Origin: Paralcaligenes ureilyticus
GTDB taxonomy: Bacteria; Pseudomonadota; Gammaproteobacteria; Burkholderiales; Burkholderiaceae_B
Reading direction: 5' to 3'
NCBI RefSeq assembly: GCF_004346225.1
Contig: NZ_SMAJ01000002.1
Coordinates: forward strand, 427,417 to 490,536
Length of the DNA stretch: 63,120 nt
The position numbers were made by a program, and so were the translations under genes. Under the pieces are notes generated by a model that saw only the letters and a program-made list of their open reading frames with translations, was not told the origin of the DNA and searched no databases. Shown here in pieces: positions 55,884 through 63,120 of this stretch (positions within the stretch are counted from its first letter, which is position 1; each line of letters begins with the position of its first letter).

Positions 55884-57854
55884 TCAGGTCTTGCTGGCAG
55901 GCGTTTCGTCGCTGGGGGGCTGGCTCAAGTCGAGATTGATCTGGTCCAGTTTTTCCTTGACCATGGCTTCGGTGATGGGAGAGGCGCGATCGTCGGAATC
56001 ATCGTCGCGGGCAACATTGGCCCGACGCAACAGCCATGCAATAACCAGCACAAGCAAAGCCAGCAACGCGGTAATACTGCCCAATAAATGTTCCTGAAAC
56101 CACGACACGGATTGTCCCGCCTTATTCAAAGCCTGTTTACCCACGTCTGCGGGAGGGTTGACGGCGCCGGGAGTCTTGCCGGCCACCGCGCCACCTGCAG
56201 CGCTATTCCTTGCAGAGTTATCCCCTGCCGTACTATTTCCTGCAGCATTATTCGCCGTAGCGCTACTTCCTGAGCTGCTGCTTCCTGAACTACTGCTTCC
56301 TGCACTGCTATTTCCTGAGCCGCTATTTCCTGTACCGCTATTTCCTGTACCGCTATTTCCTGTACCGCTATTTCCTGTACCGCTATTTCCTGTACCGCTA
56401 TTTCCTGTACCGCTATTTCCTGAGCCGCTGCTTCCTGTACTACCGTTACCACTTCCTGAACTGCTATTCCCAGTAGCACTGCTTCCTGCAGTGCCATTCC
56501 CTGCCGCGCTACTTCCTGGAACGCTACTTCCTGCAGCGCTACTTCCTGCAACGCCATTCTCTGTAGCGGCACCCCTTGTGGGTGCCACTCCCGCGGCGGA
56601 AGACGCCGCCGACCCGCCCGAGGGCTGCCCATTGCTCGCCGCCGAACCCGATGAAGATCCTTGCCCGCCAGCCTGTGCTGCCACGCTTGCGGGGGAATTC
56701 GGGCTTCCCACCGCATTTCCCGTAGCACCGGCCACCACGCCCGCGGCATCGGCAATTGACTTGCCCAAGCCTTTTGCGGCCCCCACCACAACGTCTTTAG
56801 CGGCCTCTCCCTGCCCTTGCAAGGCCTGGTTGATGTGCTGAACATTTTCTTCCAGCTGCGACACGCGCTTCTGCGTATCGGCAATGCCTTTGTGCGTGGC
56901 CACGCGTTGGTCGGCGCGAGCATCGGCCGCAGACATCCCGCCGCTGGAAAGCTTGACCTGATCGCTGGGCTGCGCGGCAGCGGCTGGAGGAGGCGCGGCA
57001 GATTCTCGCGACACGGCTCCCTTGTTCGTGGAGCCAGTCCGCAACGGGGCGGATTTCCCACCCGCCAGACGTTGCCGGTACTGAGCAAACGCCAGCGCCT
57101 GCTCCTGAAAAATACGCCGCGCCTCGCGATCGCTGACGGCCGTCAGGCTGGCCATATCCGGAACCCACAGCGTCGCGCCCGCCTTGACCAGGTTCATGTT
57201 CTGATTGATGAACGCCTGCGGATTGGCGCGCTGTAACGCCACCATCATCTGATAAACGCTCACGCCCCGCACAGCATGGTTTTGGGCAATGGCAAACAGG
57301 GTATCGCCACGGCGCACGTGCACGCTCGTATGCGAACGATGGCCCGCCTGCGCCTGCCGGCCGCCCGTTCTTGCACCTGCCGCAGCACTTTGCCCCGCTG
57401 CGCCACCGGCCGCCAGGCTATACGGCGACGTTGCCAGAACGCTGACCTGGTACTGCTGCTGGCCGGTCGCCGTATGCACTTCCAGCAACAGATCGGCCAC
57501 AGACCCACTGAAAGGTTGATCCGAACTGAAGCGAATGACCCTGGATGCGGCGACCGTGCCATGCACCACCTTAACGTGCAAACTGGACAGGGCAACGGGA
57601 GGCGTCAGGCCCGCCTGCGTCCAGGCCGCGGCGGGAGCCACGCTGACAGTAAAAGAGCGTAAATCATCGGCGCTAAGCTCATAGATAGGTACATCCATGC
57701 GTAGCGCCTGCCCGGGTTCGGACACAATGCGCGAATGGCCAAGCGTTGCCGCGTAGGCGCCCGAACCCATCAGCATGGCTACGGGCAAGGCCGCAACCCA
57801 TGGTTTAGTGCGCAACCATAAGGTCGATGCAGCCCTGCTGTAGCACTTAGGCAT
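55884..57854 (-). CDS. fimV: FimV-like LysM-domain membrane protein with repeat-rich linker
   Basis: 656 residues. An N-terminal signal/anchor (about 15-36) leads to a conserved FimV periplasmic domain ([30 protein letters not shown]) and a LysM fold ([38 protein letters not shown], about 178-240). A coiled coil ([18 protein letters not shown], about 330-350) follows, then a Gly/Ser/Ala/Asn-rich linker (about 380-590), and a membrane helix [18 protein letters not shown] (about 605-622) with a short cytosolic tail. FimV supports type IV pilus or polar-landmark functions. The linker contains a 15-bp tandem repeat and an in-frame REP unit. Confidence 0.88.
   Translation of the reverse strand: MPKCYSRAASTLWLRTKPWVAALPVAMLMGSGAYAATLGHSRIVSEPGQALRMDVPIYELSADDLRSFTVSVAPAAAWTQAGLTPPVALSSLHVKVVHGTVAASRVIRFSSDQPFSGSVADLLLEVHTATGQQQYQVSVLATSPYSLAAGGAAGQSAAAGARTGGRQAQAGHRSHTSVHVRRGDTLFAIAQNHAVRGVSVYQMMVALQRANPQAFINQNMNLVKAGATLWVPDMASLTAVSDREARRIFQEQALAFAQYRQRLAGGKSAPLRTGSTNKGAVSRESAAPPPAAAAQPSDQVKLSSGGMSAADARADQRVATHKGIADTQKRVSQLEENVQHINQALQGQGEAAKDVVVGAAKGLGKSIADAAGVVAGATGNAVGSPNSPASVAAQAGGQGSSSGSAASNGQPSGGSAASSAAGVAPTRGAATENGVAGSSAAGSSVPGSSAAGNGTAGSSATGNSSSGSGNGSTGSSGSGNSGTGNSGTGNSGTGNSGTGNSGTGNSGTGNSGSGNSSAGSSSSGSSSSGSSATANNAAGNSTAGDNSARNSAAGGAVAGKTPGAVNPPADVGKQALNKAGQSVSWFQEHLLGSITALLALLVLVIAWLLRRANVARDDDSDDRASPITEAMVKEKLDQINLDLSQPPSDETPASKT
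56308..56427. repeat. 15-bp tandem repeat in fimV coding the GTGNS-type linker
   Basis: Eight units of CTATTTCCTGTACCG (plus-strand reading), six identical (56323-56412) flanked by two with GAGCC. They encode repeated Gly-Thr/Ser-Gly-Asn-Ser on the minus strand. More diverged copies surround it from about 56200 to 56560. The unit length is a multiple of three, so copy-number change alters linker length without a frameshift. Confidence 0.92.
56562..56586 (-). repeat. Class B REP unit inside the fimV coding region
   Basis: A complete unit (stem GGCACCC/GGGTGCC, loop ACAAG, tail GCTACA on the minus strand). It is translated in frame as VAPTRGAAT within the linker. It is the only REP copy in the window found inside a gene I accept. 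It lies next to the pentapeptide repeats. Confidence 0.9.
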
Positions 57855-57856
57855 TT

Positions 57857-58987
57857 TTAGAGTTCACCCAAAATAATACGCAACATGCGGCGCAAAGGCT
57901 CGGCCGCTCCCCATAAAAGCTGATCGCCCACCGTGAACGCGCTCAGGTATTCCGGGCCCATAGACATTTTGCGCAAGCGTCCAACCGGAATATCCAGCGT
58001 GCCGGTCACCGCCACCGGCGTCAATTCGTGCATGGTCGCCTCGCGCTCGTTGGCGACAACCCTGGCCCATTTCGAACCCTCGCGCACAATATCGGCCACT
58101 TCATCGACAGGCACATCACGCGCAAGCTTGATCGTCAACGCCTGGCTATGGCAGCGCATGGCGCCAATCCGCACGCACAGGCCATCGACGGGCGTGGATT
58201 GGGTGCCGAAGGCCGGGCCGCGGCCCAGAATCTTATTGGTCTCGGCCTCGGCCTTCCATTCCTCGCGCGACACGCCGTTACCCAAATCTTTATCGATCCA
58301 GGGAATCAGGCTGCCCCCCAAAGGTACGCCAAATTGATCATGCGCCAGGCTCGCGTCTTGCTGCTTTAACAAAACGCCGCGGTCGATTTCCAAAATGGCC
58401 GAAGCCGGATCATCAAGCAAGGATTTCACGGCGCCGTTGATCTCGCCAAATTGCGTCAACAGTTCGCGCATATGCTGGGCGCCGCCACCTGACGCCGCTT
58501 GATACGTCATACAGGTCATCCAGTCGACCAGATGGCTATTGAACAGGCCCGCCAGCCCCATCAGCATGCAACTGACCGTGCAATTGCCGCCTATGTAATT
58601 CTTGACCCCGCGCTGCAAGGCGGAATCGATGACCGGGCGATTGACCGGATCGAGCACAATAATGGCATCGTCTTTCATGCGCAAGGTGCTGGCCGCGTCA
58701 ATCCACAAGCCGTCCCAACCCGCGGCGCGCAGCTTGGGATACACGGCCGTCGTGTAGTCGCCGCCTTGAGCGGTAACGATAATAGGCAATTTTTTCAGTG
58801 CGTCGATGTCATAAGCATCTTGCAAGGCCGCCGCACCATCGGCCCACCGGGGCGCGGGGCCGCCGGCATTGCTGGTGGAAAAAAATACCGGCTGGAATAA
58901 GGAAAAGTCATTTTCGTCGCGCATGCGCTGCATCAGGACCGAACCCACCATGCCGCGCCAGCCGACCAAACCTACTGCTTGATTCAT
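57857..58987 (-). CDS. asd: Aspartate-semialdehyde dehydrogenase
   Basis: 376 residues from the ATG at 58987; a TTG at 58999 is the only upstream option. It reduces aspartyl phosphate to semialdehyde for Lys/Met/Thr and diaminopimelate. NADP motif [18 protein letters not shown], catalytic cysteine in [13 protein letters not shown] (about 134) and histidine in [12 protein letters not shown] are present; this is the gram-negative Asd type. It is 2 bp before fimV and 84 bp after leuB in the same direction. Confidence 0.97.
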   Translation of the reverse strand: MNQAVGLVGWRGMVGSVLMQRMRDENDFSLFQPVFFSTSNAGGPAPRWADGAAALQDAYDIDALKKLPIIVTAQGGDYTTAVYPKLRAAGWDGLWIDAASTLRMKDDAIIVLDPVNRPVIDSALQRGVKNYIGGNCTVSCMLMGLAGLFNSHLVDWMTCMTYQAASGGGAQHMRELLTQFGEINGAVKSLLDDPASAILEIDRGVLLKQQDASLAHDQFGVPLGGSLIPWIDKDLGNGVSREEWKAEAETNKILGRGPAFGTQSTPVDGLCVRIGAMRCHSQALTIKLARDVPVDEVADIVREGSKWARVVANEREATMHELTPVAVTGTLDIPVGRLRKMSMGPEYLSAFTVGDQLLWGAAEPLRRMLRIILGEL

Positions 58988-59071
58988 CAGAGCTCTCAAG
59001 AAATCCCGGGCTTCCGGCCGGGGAAGATGTCAATTAAAGGTAAAGGGAAATAAAAAAACTGCCTGTTGACG

Positions 59072-60148
59072 CTATTTTAGTGCTTTCAAGACGGCATCGC
59101 CCATCTCCGAAGTCGACACCTTGCGCGTGCCCGCTTCGAAAATATCGGCTGTACGCAACCCCAGCTCCAATACCGCTTGCACGGCGGCCTCGATCCGGTC
59201 GGCCTGAGCCGTTGCGCCCAGCGAGTACCGCAGCAGCATGGCCGCCGACAAAATCGTTGCCAGCGGGTTGGCAATGTTTTTGCCCGCGATGTCGGGGGCC
59301 GAGCCGTGGCTGGGCTCGTACAGGCCCTGGTTGGATGCGTTCAATGAGGCCGACGGCAACATCCCGATGGAGCCCGTAAGCATGGCGGCCTCATCAGAGA
59401 GAATATCGCCAAATAAATTCCCCGTGACGATAACGTCGAATTCCTTGGGCGCACGCACCAGTTGCATGGCCGCATTGTCGACGTACATATGCGAGAGCTG
59501 GACATCCGGATACTCACGCGCAACGTCGATCATGATGTCGCGCCAGAACTGCGAGGTTTCGAGCACGTTGGATTTGTCGACGCTGCACAGCTTCTGACTG
59601 CGCTTGCGCGCCGCCTGGAAGCCGACATGCGCGATGCGCCGCACTTCGGATTCGGCGTAATGCATGGTGTCGAACCCCTGGCGTTCGCCCTTGAAGGGGC
59701 CATCGGCGACTTCGCGTACGCCCCGTGGCTGGCCAAAATAAATATCGCCCGTCAATTCACGCACGATAAGAATATTCAAGCCGGAAACGACCTCGGGCTT
59801 GAGCGATGAGGCGTTGGCCAATTGCGGATATAAGATCGCCGGGCGCAGGTTGGCAAACAAACCCATGGCCTTGCGCAAACCCAGGATAGCCTGTTCGGGC
59901 CGCAATTCACGCGGCAGGCTATCGTACTTCCAGTCGCCCACAGCACCGAACAAAACCGCCGAAGACTTTTTCGCCAATTCGAGCGTTGACGGTGGCAAGG
60001 GATGCTCCATCGCATCGTAGGCGGCGCCACCCACCGGGGCGGTTTGTATTTCCAGATCAAGATCCAGCGCGCGCAGCACGCGCACTGCCTGCTCAGTAAT
60101 TTCAGAACCTATGCCATCGCCTGGCAAAACTGCTATTTTGTGACCCAT
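59072..60148 (-). CDS. leuB: 3-Isopropylmalate dehydrogenase
   Basis: 358 residues from the ATG at 60148 (GGAAGGG upstream); the open frame to 60313 runs through a REP pair and is not coding. It oxidises and decarboxylates 3-isopropylmalate to 2-oxoisocaproate with NAD. Motifs: [20 protein letters not shown]-type [15 protein letters not shown], the late [15 protein letters not shown] and [15 protein letters not shown]. It is separated from leuD by 475 bp, unlike the tight leuCDB of relatives. Confidence 0.97.
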   Translation of the reverse strand: MGHKIAVLPGDGIGSEITEQAVRVLRALDLDLEIQTAPVGGAAYDAMEHPLPPSTLELAKKSSAVLFGAVGDWKYDSLPRELRPEQAILGLRKAMGLFANLRPAILYPQLANASSLKPEVVSGLNILIVRELTGDIYFGQPRGVREVADGPFKGERQGFDTMHYAESEVRRIAHVGFQAARKRSQKLCSVDKSNVLETSQFWRDIMIDVAREYPDVQLSHMYVDNAAMQLVRAPKEFDVIVTGNLFGDILSDEAAMLTGSIGMLPSASLNASNQGLYEPSHGSAPDIAGKNIANPLATILSAAMLLRYSLGATAQADRIEAAVQAVLELGLRTADIFEAGTRKVSTSEMGDAVLKALK

Positions 60149-60228
60149 ATCCCTTCCTGAATTCAGCATTGGCAACGCGGCGGCGTGAATCGTCTGGATC
60201 GAGATCAACACTGTAGATGCTGTTATTT

Positions 60229-60297
60229 GGCAGCCACAAGGGCTGCCACTACAAACACGCATCCGTGAATCACGTGGAGGCACCCCTTGTGGGTGCC
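60229..60297. repeat. REPIN-like pair, class A plus class B
   Basis: Forward class A 60229-60253 (tail ACTACA) and reverse class B 60273-60297 with a degenerate tail (CGTGGA). Spacer ATCCGTGAATCAC is the inverse complement of the spacer in the next pair. Confidence 0.9.
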
Positions 60298-60466
60298 ATC
60301 CCCAGCCAACCACTTCACCGCGCCCAATAGTCCTTTATAAGGTGTACGACTGACCAAGCCAAGCTTCGTCAGCCAAATGAAAGTAAAAAACGCCAGATTG
60401 TGCGATTCATGCAACCAACAGGATGTTTGGCAATGAAAACCCACGATGCCTGTCCGCCGCCCAGGT

Positions 60467-60535
60467 GGCACCCACAAGGGGTGCCGCTACGTGATTCACG
60501 GATACATATTTGTAGCGGCACCCCTTGTGGGTGCC
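60467..60535. repeat. REPIN-like pair, both arms class B
   Basis: Forward 60467-60491 (tail GCTACG) and reverse 60511-60535 (tail GCTACA). Spacer GTGATTCACGGATAC matches, inverted, that of the neighbouring pair and resembles those at 17596-17614 and 29848-29864. Confidence 0.92.
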
Positions 60536-60623
60536 ATACCGGCAAACAAGACTGCATCCACAACCACCGCGGCACCTGTGCACCAAACCTATATGCGGCG
60601 ATACCGCCCGTCAGCCGCACACA

Positions 60624-61286
60624 TCAAGAACGCACCGCGCCTGCCGGAGCCCCTTCAAGCCACGGGTATCGCGCCAGATGCTCGGCCTCGAAGGCCCGTA
60701 TCTTGTCGGATTTTTGCAAGGTCTGGCCGATTTCGTCCAAGCCACTAAGCATGCTTTGCTTGCGAAACGGCTCGATGTCAAAGGCCAGCTCACGCCCGTC
60801 CTGAGCAATCACGACCTGGCGAGCCAGATCGATGCGCAATTTATAGCCCACAAACGCCTTGACCTCATCAAACAGGCGCGCCACCTCCAGCTCGGACAAC
60901 ACAATGGGCAGCAAACCATTCTTGAAGCTGTTGTTAAAGAAAATGTCGGCATAGGAAGGCGCAATAATCGCGCGAAAACCATACTGCGTCAGCGCCCACG
61001 GGGCATGCTCACGACTCGATCCGCAGCCGAAATTCTTGCGCGCCAGCAACACCGACGCCCCCTGATAGCGGGATTGATTCAAAACAAAATCGGGATTGAG
61101 CGGACGCTTGCTATTGTCCATGCCCGGCTCGCCATGATCGAGGTAACGCAATTCATCAAACAGATTGGGGCCGAACCCCGAGCGTTTAATGGACTTGAGG
61201 AATTGCTTGGGGATAATCAGGTCCGTATCGACGTTTTCGCGGTCGAGCGGGGCCACTATCCCATGATGGGTGGTAAATGCTTGCAT
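60624..61286 (-). CDS. leuD: 3-Isopropylmalate dehydratase small subunit
   Basis: 220 residues. With LeuC it isomerises 2- to 3-isopropylmalate. Signatures: [20 protein letters not shown] and [18 protein letters not shown] (substrate-recognition loop, about 85-102), [19 protein letters not shown]. It lies 9 bp after leuC and is complete. A 475-bp repeat-filled gap follows before leuB. Confidence 0.97.
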   Translation of the reverse strand: MQAFTTHHGIVAPLDRENVDTDLIIPKQFLKSIKRSGFGPNLFDELRYLDHGEPGMDNSKRPLNPDFVLNQSRYQGASVLLARKNFGCGSSREHAPWALTQYGFRAIIAPSYADIFFNNSFKNGLLPIVLSELEVARLFDEVKAFVGYKLRIDLARQVVIAQDGRELAFDIEPFRKQSMLSGLDEIGQTLQKSDKIRAFEAEHLARYPWLEGAPAGAVRS

Positions 61287-61295
61287 GATGGCTCC

Positions 61296-62699
61296 TTAAC
61301 GAAAATTCCTGACATCGACAAAATGGCCGGCCAGCGCGGCAGCGGCAGCCATTGCCGGACTGACCAGATGCGTACGCCCGCCCTGCCCCTGGCGCCCCTC
61401 GAAATTGCGGTTCGACGTTGACGCGCAACGCTCGCCGGGCTCGAGACGATCGGCATTCATGGCCAGGCACATGGAACAACCCGGCTCGCGCCACTCGAAG
61501 CCCGCCGCGATGAAAATCTTGTCCAGGCCTTCTTGTTCAGCCTGCTTTTTGACCAACCCCGAGCCGGGCACCACCATCGCCTGCTTCACATTGGCCGCAA
61601 CGTGCTTGCCACGCGCCACCAGTGCCGCCGCACGCAAATCTTCGATACGCGCATTGGTGCACGAGCCGATAAACACCTTGTCGACGCGAATATCCACCAA
61701 AGGAGTATTGGGTTTCAAGCCCATGTAATGCAGCGCACGCTCCATGCCGCTGCGCCGCCCCGCGTCTTTTTCCTTATCCGGATCGGGTACCCGCGCATCC
61801 ACCGACAAAACCATTTCCGGCGATGTGCCCCAGGTAACCTGCGGCGTAATCTGCCGTGCATCGATGTCAACCACGCGATCGAACCGGGCGCCTTCGTCGG
61901 AATGCAAAGTGCGCCAGTACTTCACCGCCTGATCCCACAGCACGCCGGTAGGCGCATAAGGACGTCCGCGGAAATATTCGATGGTTTTCTCGTCGACCGC
62001 CACCATCCCCGAGCGCGCGCCCGCTTCAATCGCCATATTGCAGACCGTCATCCGGCCTTCCACCGACAAGGCTCGAATCGTACTGCCGGCGAATTCGATA
62101 GCGTGACCCGTGCCGCCCGCCGTGCCGATCTTGCCTATGACATACAGCACCAGATCCTTGGCCGTACAGCCAAAGGGGAGCTCGCCCTCGACACGAACCA
62201 GCATGCTGTGGTTCTTCTTCATCAGCAGCGTTTGCGTCGCCAGCACATGCTCGACCTCGGAAGTGCCAATGCCAAACGCCAACGTGCCCAGCGCGCCGTG
62301 AGTGCTGGTATGCGAATCGCCGCAAACCACCGTCATCCCCGGCAGGGTCGCCCCTTGCTCGGGCCCGATGATGTGCACGATGCCCTGGCGCAAATCATTC
62401 ATGCGAAATTCGGTAATGCCGAATTTTTCGCAATTGCTGTCCAGCGTATCCACTTGCAGGCGCGAAATCGGATCGGTAATCCCCTCGCTGCGGGCCGTAG
62501 TGGGCACATTATGATCGGCCACAGCCAGATTGGCCCCCACGCGCCAAGGCTTGCGGCCCGCCAGCGCCAGCCCCTCAAACGCCTGCGGGCTGGTCACTTC
62601 GTGCACCAGATGGCGGTCTATATACAGCAGACAGGTGCCATCGGGTTCCTGGTGCACAACATGTGCATCCCAGAGTTTGTCGTATAAAGTTCGGGCCAT
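61296..62699 (-). CDS. leuC: 3-Isopropylmalate dehydratase large subunit
   Basis: 467 residues. It binds the [4Fe-4S] cluster through cysteines in [13 protein letters not shown] (about 348) and [14 protein letters not shown] (about 407 and 410). Aconitase-fold motifs [21 protein letters not shown] (about 125-145) and the [16 protein letters not shown]-terminus are intact. It heads leuC-leuD, with a candidate promoter at about 62730-62760 and a dyad further upstream. Confidence 0.97.
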   Translation of the reverse strand: MARTLYDKLWDAHVVHQEPDGTCLLYIDRHLVHEVTSPQAFEGLALAGRKPWRVGANLAVADHNVPTTARSEGITDPISRLQVDTLDSNCEKFGITEFRMNDLRQGIVHIIGPEQGATLPGMTVVCGDSHTSTHGALGTLAFGIGTSEVEHVLATQTLLMKKNHSMLVRVEGELPFGCTAKDLVLYVIGKIGTAGGTGHAIEFAGSTIRALSVEGRMTVCNMAIEAGARSGMVAVDEKTIEYFRGRPYAPTGVLWDQAVKYWRTLHSDEGARFDRVVDIDARQITPQVTWGTSPEMVLSVDARVPDPDKEKDAGRRSGMERALHYMGLKPNTPLVDIRVDKVFIGSCTNARIEDLRAAALVARGKHVAANVKQAMVVPGSGLVKKQAEQEGLDKIFIAAGFEWREPGCSMCLAMNADRLEPGERCASTSNRNFEGRQGQGGRTHLVSPAMAAAAALAGHFVDVRNFR

Positions 62700-62722
62700 A
62701 ACAGTGCTCTTGCAAAAGACGG

Positions 62723-62794
62723 GTTGGACAAGGAAAACCCATTATGCCACCATCAGAACCTAGTACAAGAAGAGATTTTATACTGGTATTAAAA
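62723..62794 (-). promoter_or_regulatory. Candidate leuC promoter region and upstream dyad
   Basis: On the minus strand TTGTAC (about 62763-62768), a 16-bp spacer, and CATAAT (about 62741-62746) form a plausible promoter. Just upstream, TTTTATACTGGTATTAAAA (62776-62794) is a near-perfect dyad that could bind a LysR-type or other regulator. No leucine-rich leader ORF is visible. Confidence 0.4.
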
Positions 62795-62816
62795 GTGATA
62801 TCCTGAAGGTGGAAAT

Positions 62817-62966
62817 GGCACCCACGAGGGGTGCCGCTACAAAAAAGCAACCGTAAACGAAACGGCCTGTGAGCCATGTAGTGGCAGCCCTTGTGGCTGC
62901 CAAAATCGTCGATAAGCGAAGCGGTATTTATAAAACGCCATGCCACCCACAAGGGGTGGCGCTACA
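62817..62966. repeat. REP cluster: class B, class A and class C
   Basis: Forward class B 62817-62841 (loop ACGAG), reverse class A 62877-62901, forward class C 62942-62966 (GCCACCC/GGGTGGC). Upstream of the leuC promoter. Confidence 0.9.
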
Positions 62967-63120
62967 AGCGACGGCCACGCCAATCAAATCCACCAACGAT
63001 CCCCCAAACATCCACCACACGAGCATCGTGGCCAGTCAAGGTGGGGCGGGCGATTCGGGCACGCCGCGCGCAGGGCCGGCTTCGGGGATGCAAGGCGTGC
63101 GCTGTTTGAGTGGGACGATT
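62967..63120. other. Right window edge, no gene identified
   Basis: 154 bp with no ORF I can assign. A short minus-strand frame is hydrophobic but begins right after an in-frame stop. A gene end may lie beyond the edge. Confidence 0.5.

Larger units (their letters stand above)
60149..60623. other. 475-bp leuD-leuB gap with two REP pairs
   Basis: No gene is seen on either strand between leuD and leuB. The gap contains two complete REP pairs (60229-60297 and 60467-60535) and AT-rich sequence between. leuB may have its own promoter here, but none is clear to me. Confidence 0.7.

Noticed and set aside
60149-60313. N-terminal extension of leuB to an ATG at 60313
   Set aside because: The extra 55 codons read through a REP pair; the ATG at 60148 has a good ribosome site and the family N-terminus.

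Overview
The window looks like a chromosomal segment of a betaproteobacterium, most likely of the Alcaligenaceae (Bordetella/Pusillimonas/Achromobacter relatives). The argument rests on gene order and protein resemblance: leuC-leuD-leuB-asd-fimV-truA-trpF in one run, an ihfA gene followed by a small MerR-type gene, comM near ubiK and glnK-amtB, and a PTS made only of EIIA(Man-type)-HPr-EI. Almost everything is core metabolism and information processing. I see no prophage, insertion sequence, CRISPR array or rRNA operon.

Layout. 1-4.2 kb: an Fe-S assembly operon (Rrf2 regulator, sufB, start of sufC) with an Atm1-like ABC exporter beside it. 4.5-9.1 kb: ECF sigma/anti-sigma pair, a TSUP exporter, and a MarR regulator with a DHA2 drug efflux pump. 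9.2-14.1 kb: rpmI-rplT-pheS-pheT-ihfA-merR (minus strand). 14.6-16.8 kb: a TetR/DUF6285/aminoglycoside-phosphotransferase-like group. 17.2-21.1 kb: PAS protein, comM, kynA, ubiK, a lipoprotein. 21.5-26.9 kb: sigma-54 controlled glnK-amtB, then ptsI, ptsH, EIIA and gshB. 27-29.6 kb: thrS-infC with a threonine-rich leader peptide and an attenuator-like hairpin. 30-32.6 kb: tRNA-Val(GAC), a DUF2182/DUF1326 pair and queC. 32.6-39.9 kb: potFGHI-type polyamine importer, a ClC channel, a methyltransferase and a DeoR regulator. 40-47.5 kb: a HyuA/HyuB hydantoinase/oxoprolinase-type operon with an NMT1-type ABC importer and a divergent TetR gene. 47.7-54 kb: LysR, M20 amidohydrolase, and an amino-acid ABC importer with an FAD oxidoreductase. 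54.2-62.7 kb: trpF, truA, fimV, asd, leuB, leuD, leuC.

The dominant unexplained signal is a dispersed family of about 36 full-length 25-nt hairpin units. They lie in nearly every longer intergenic gap, mostly as inverted pairs with inward-facing tails, which is REPIN architecture. All share the loop ACAAG (ACGAG in two) and the tail GCTACA or a near variant. The 7-bp stem occurs in four sequence classes that keep base pairing by compensatory change. One copy lies in frame inside fimV, and half of a unit has expanded into a six-copy 13-bp tandem array.

The best single regulatory find is a probable ribosome-mediated attenuator in front of thrS: a 14-residue leader peptide with five threonines, a candidate antiterminator and an 11-bp terminator hairpin. 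The usual thrS-infC-rpmI-rplT-pheST-ihfA operon is split here by about 12.8 kb of other genes, so rpmI-rplT-pheST lies well separated from this leader. Other readable control sites are an IscR-like box before the suf operon, a sigma-54 promoter with NtrC-like boxes before glnK, paired MarR operators, and a palindrome on the hyuA promoter. All calls are from reading sequence; nothing was searched against databases.
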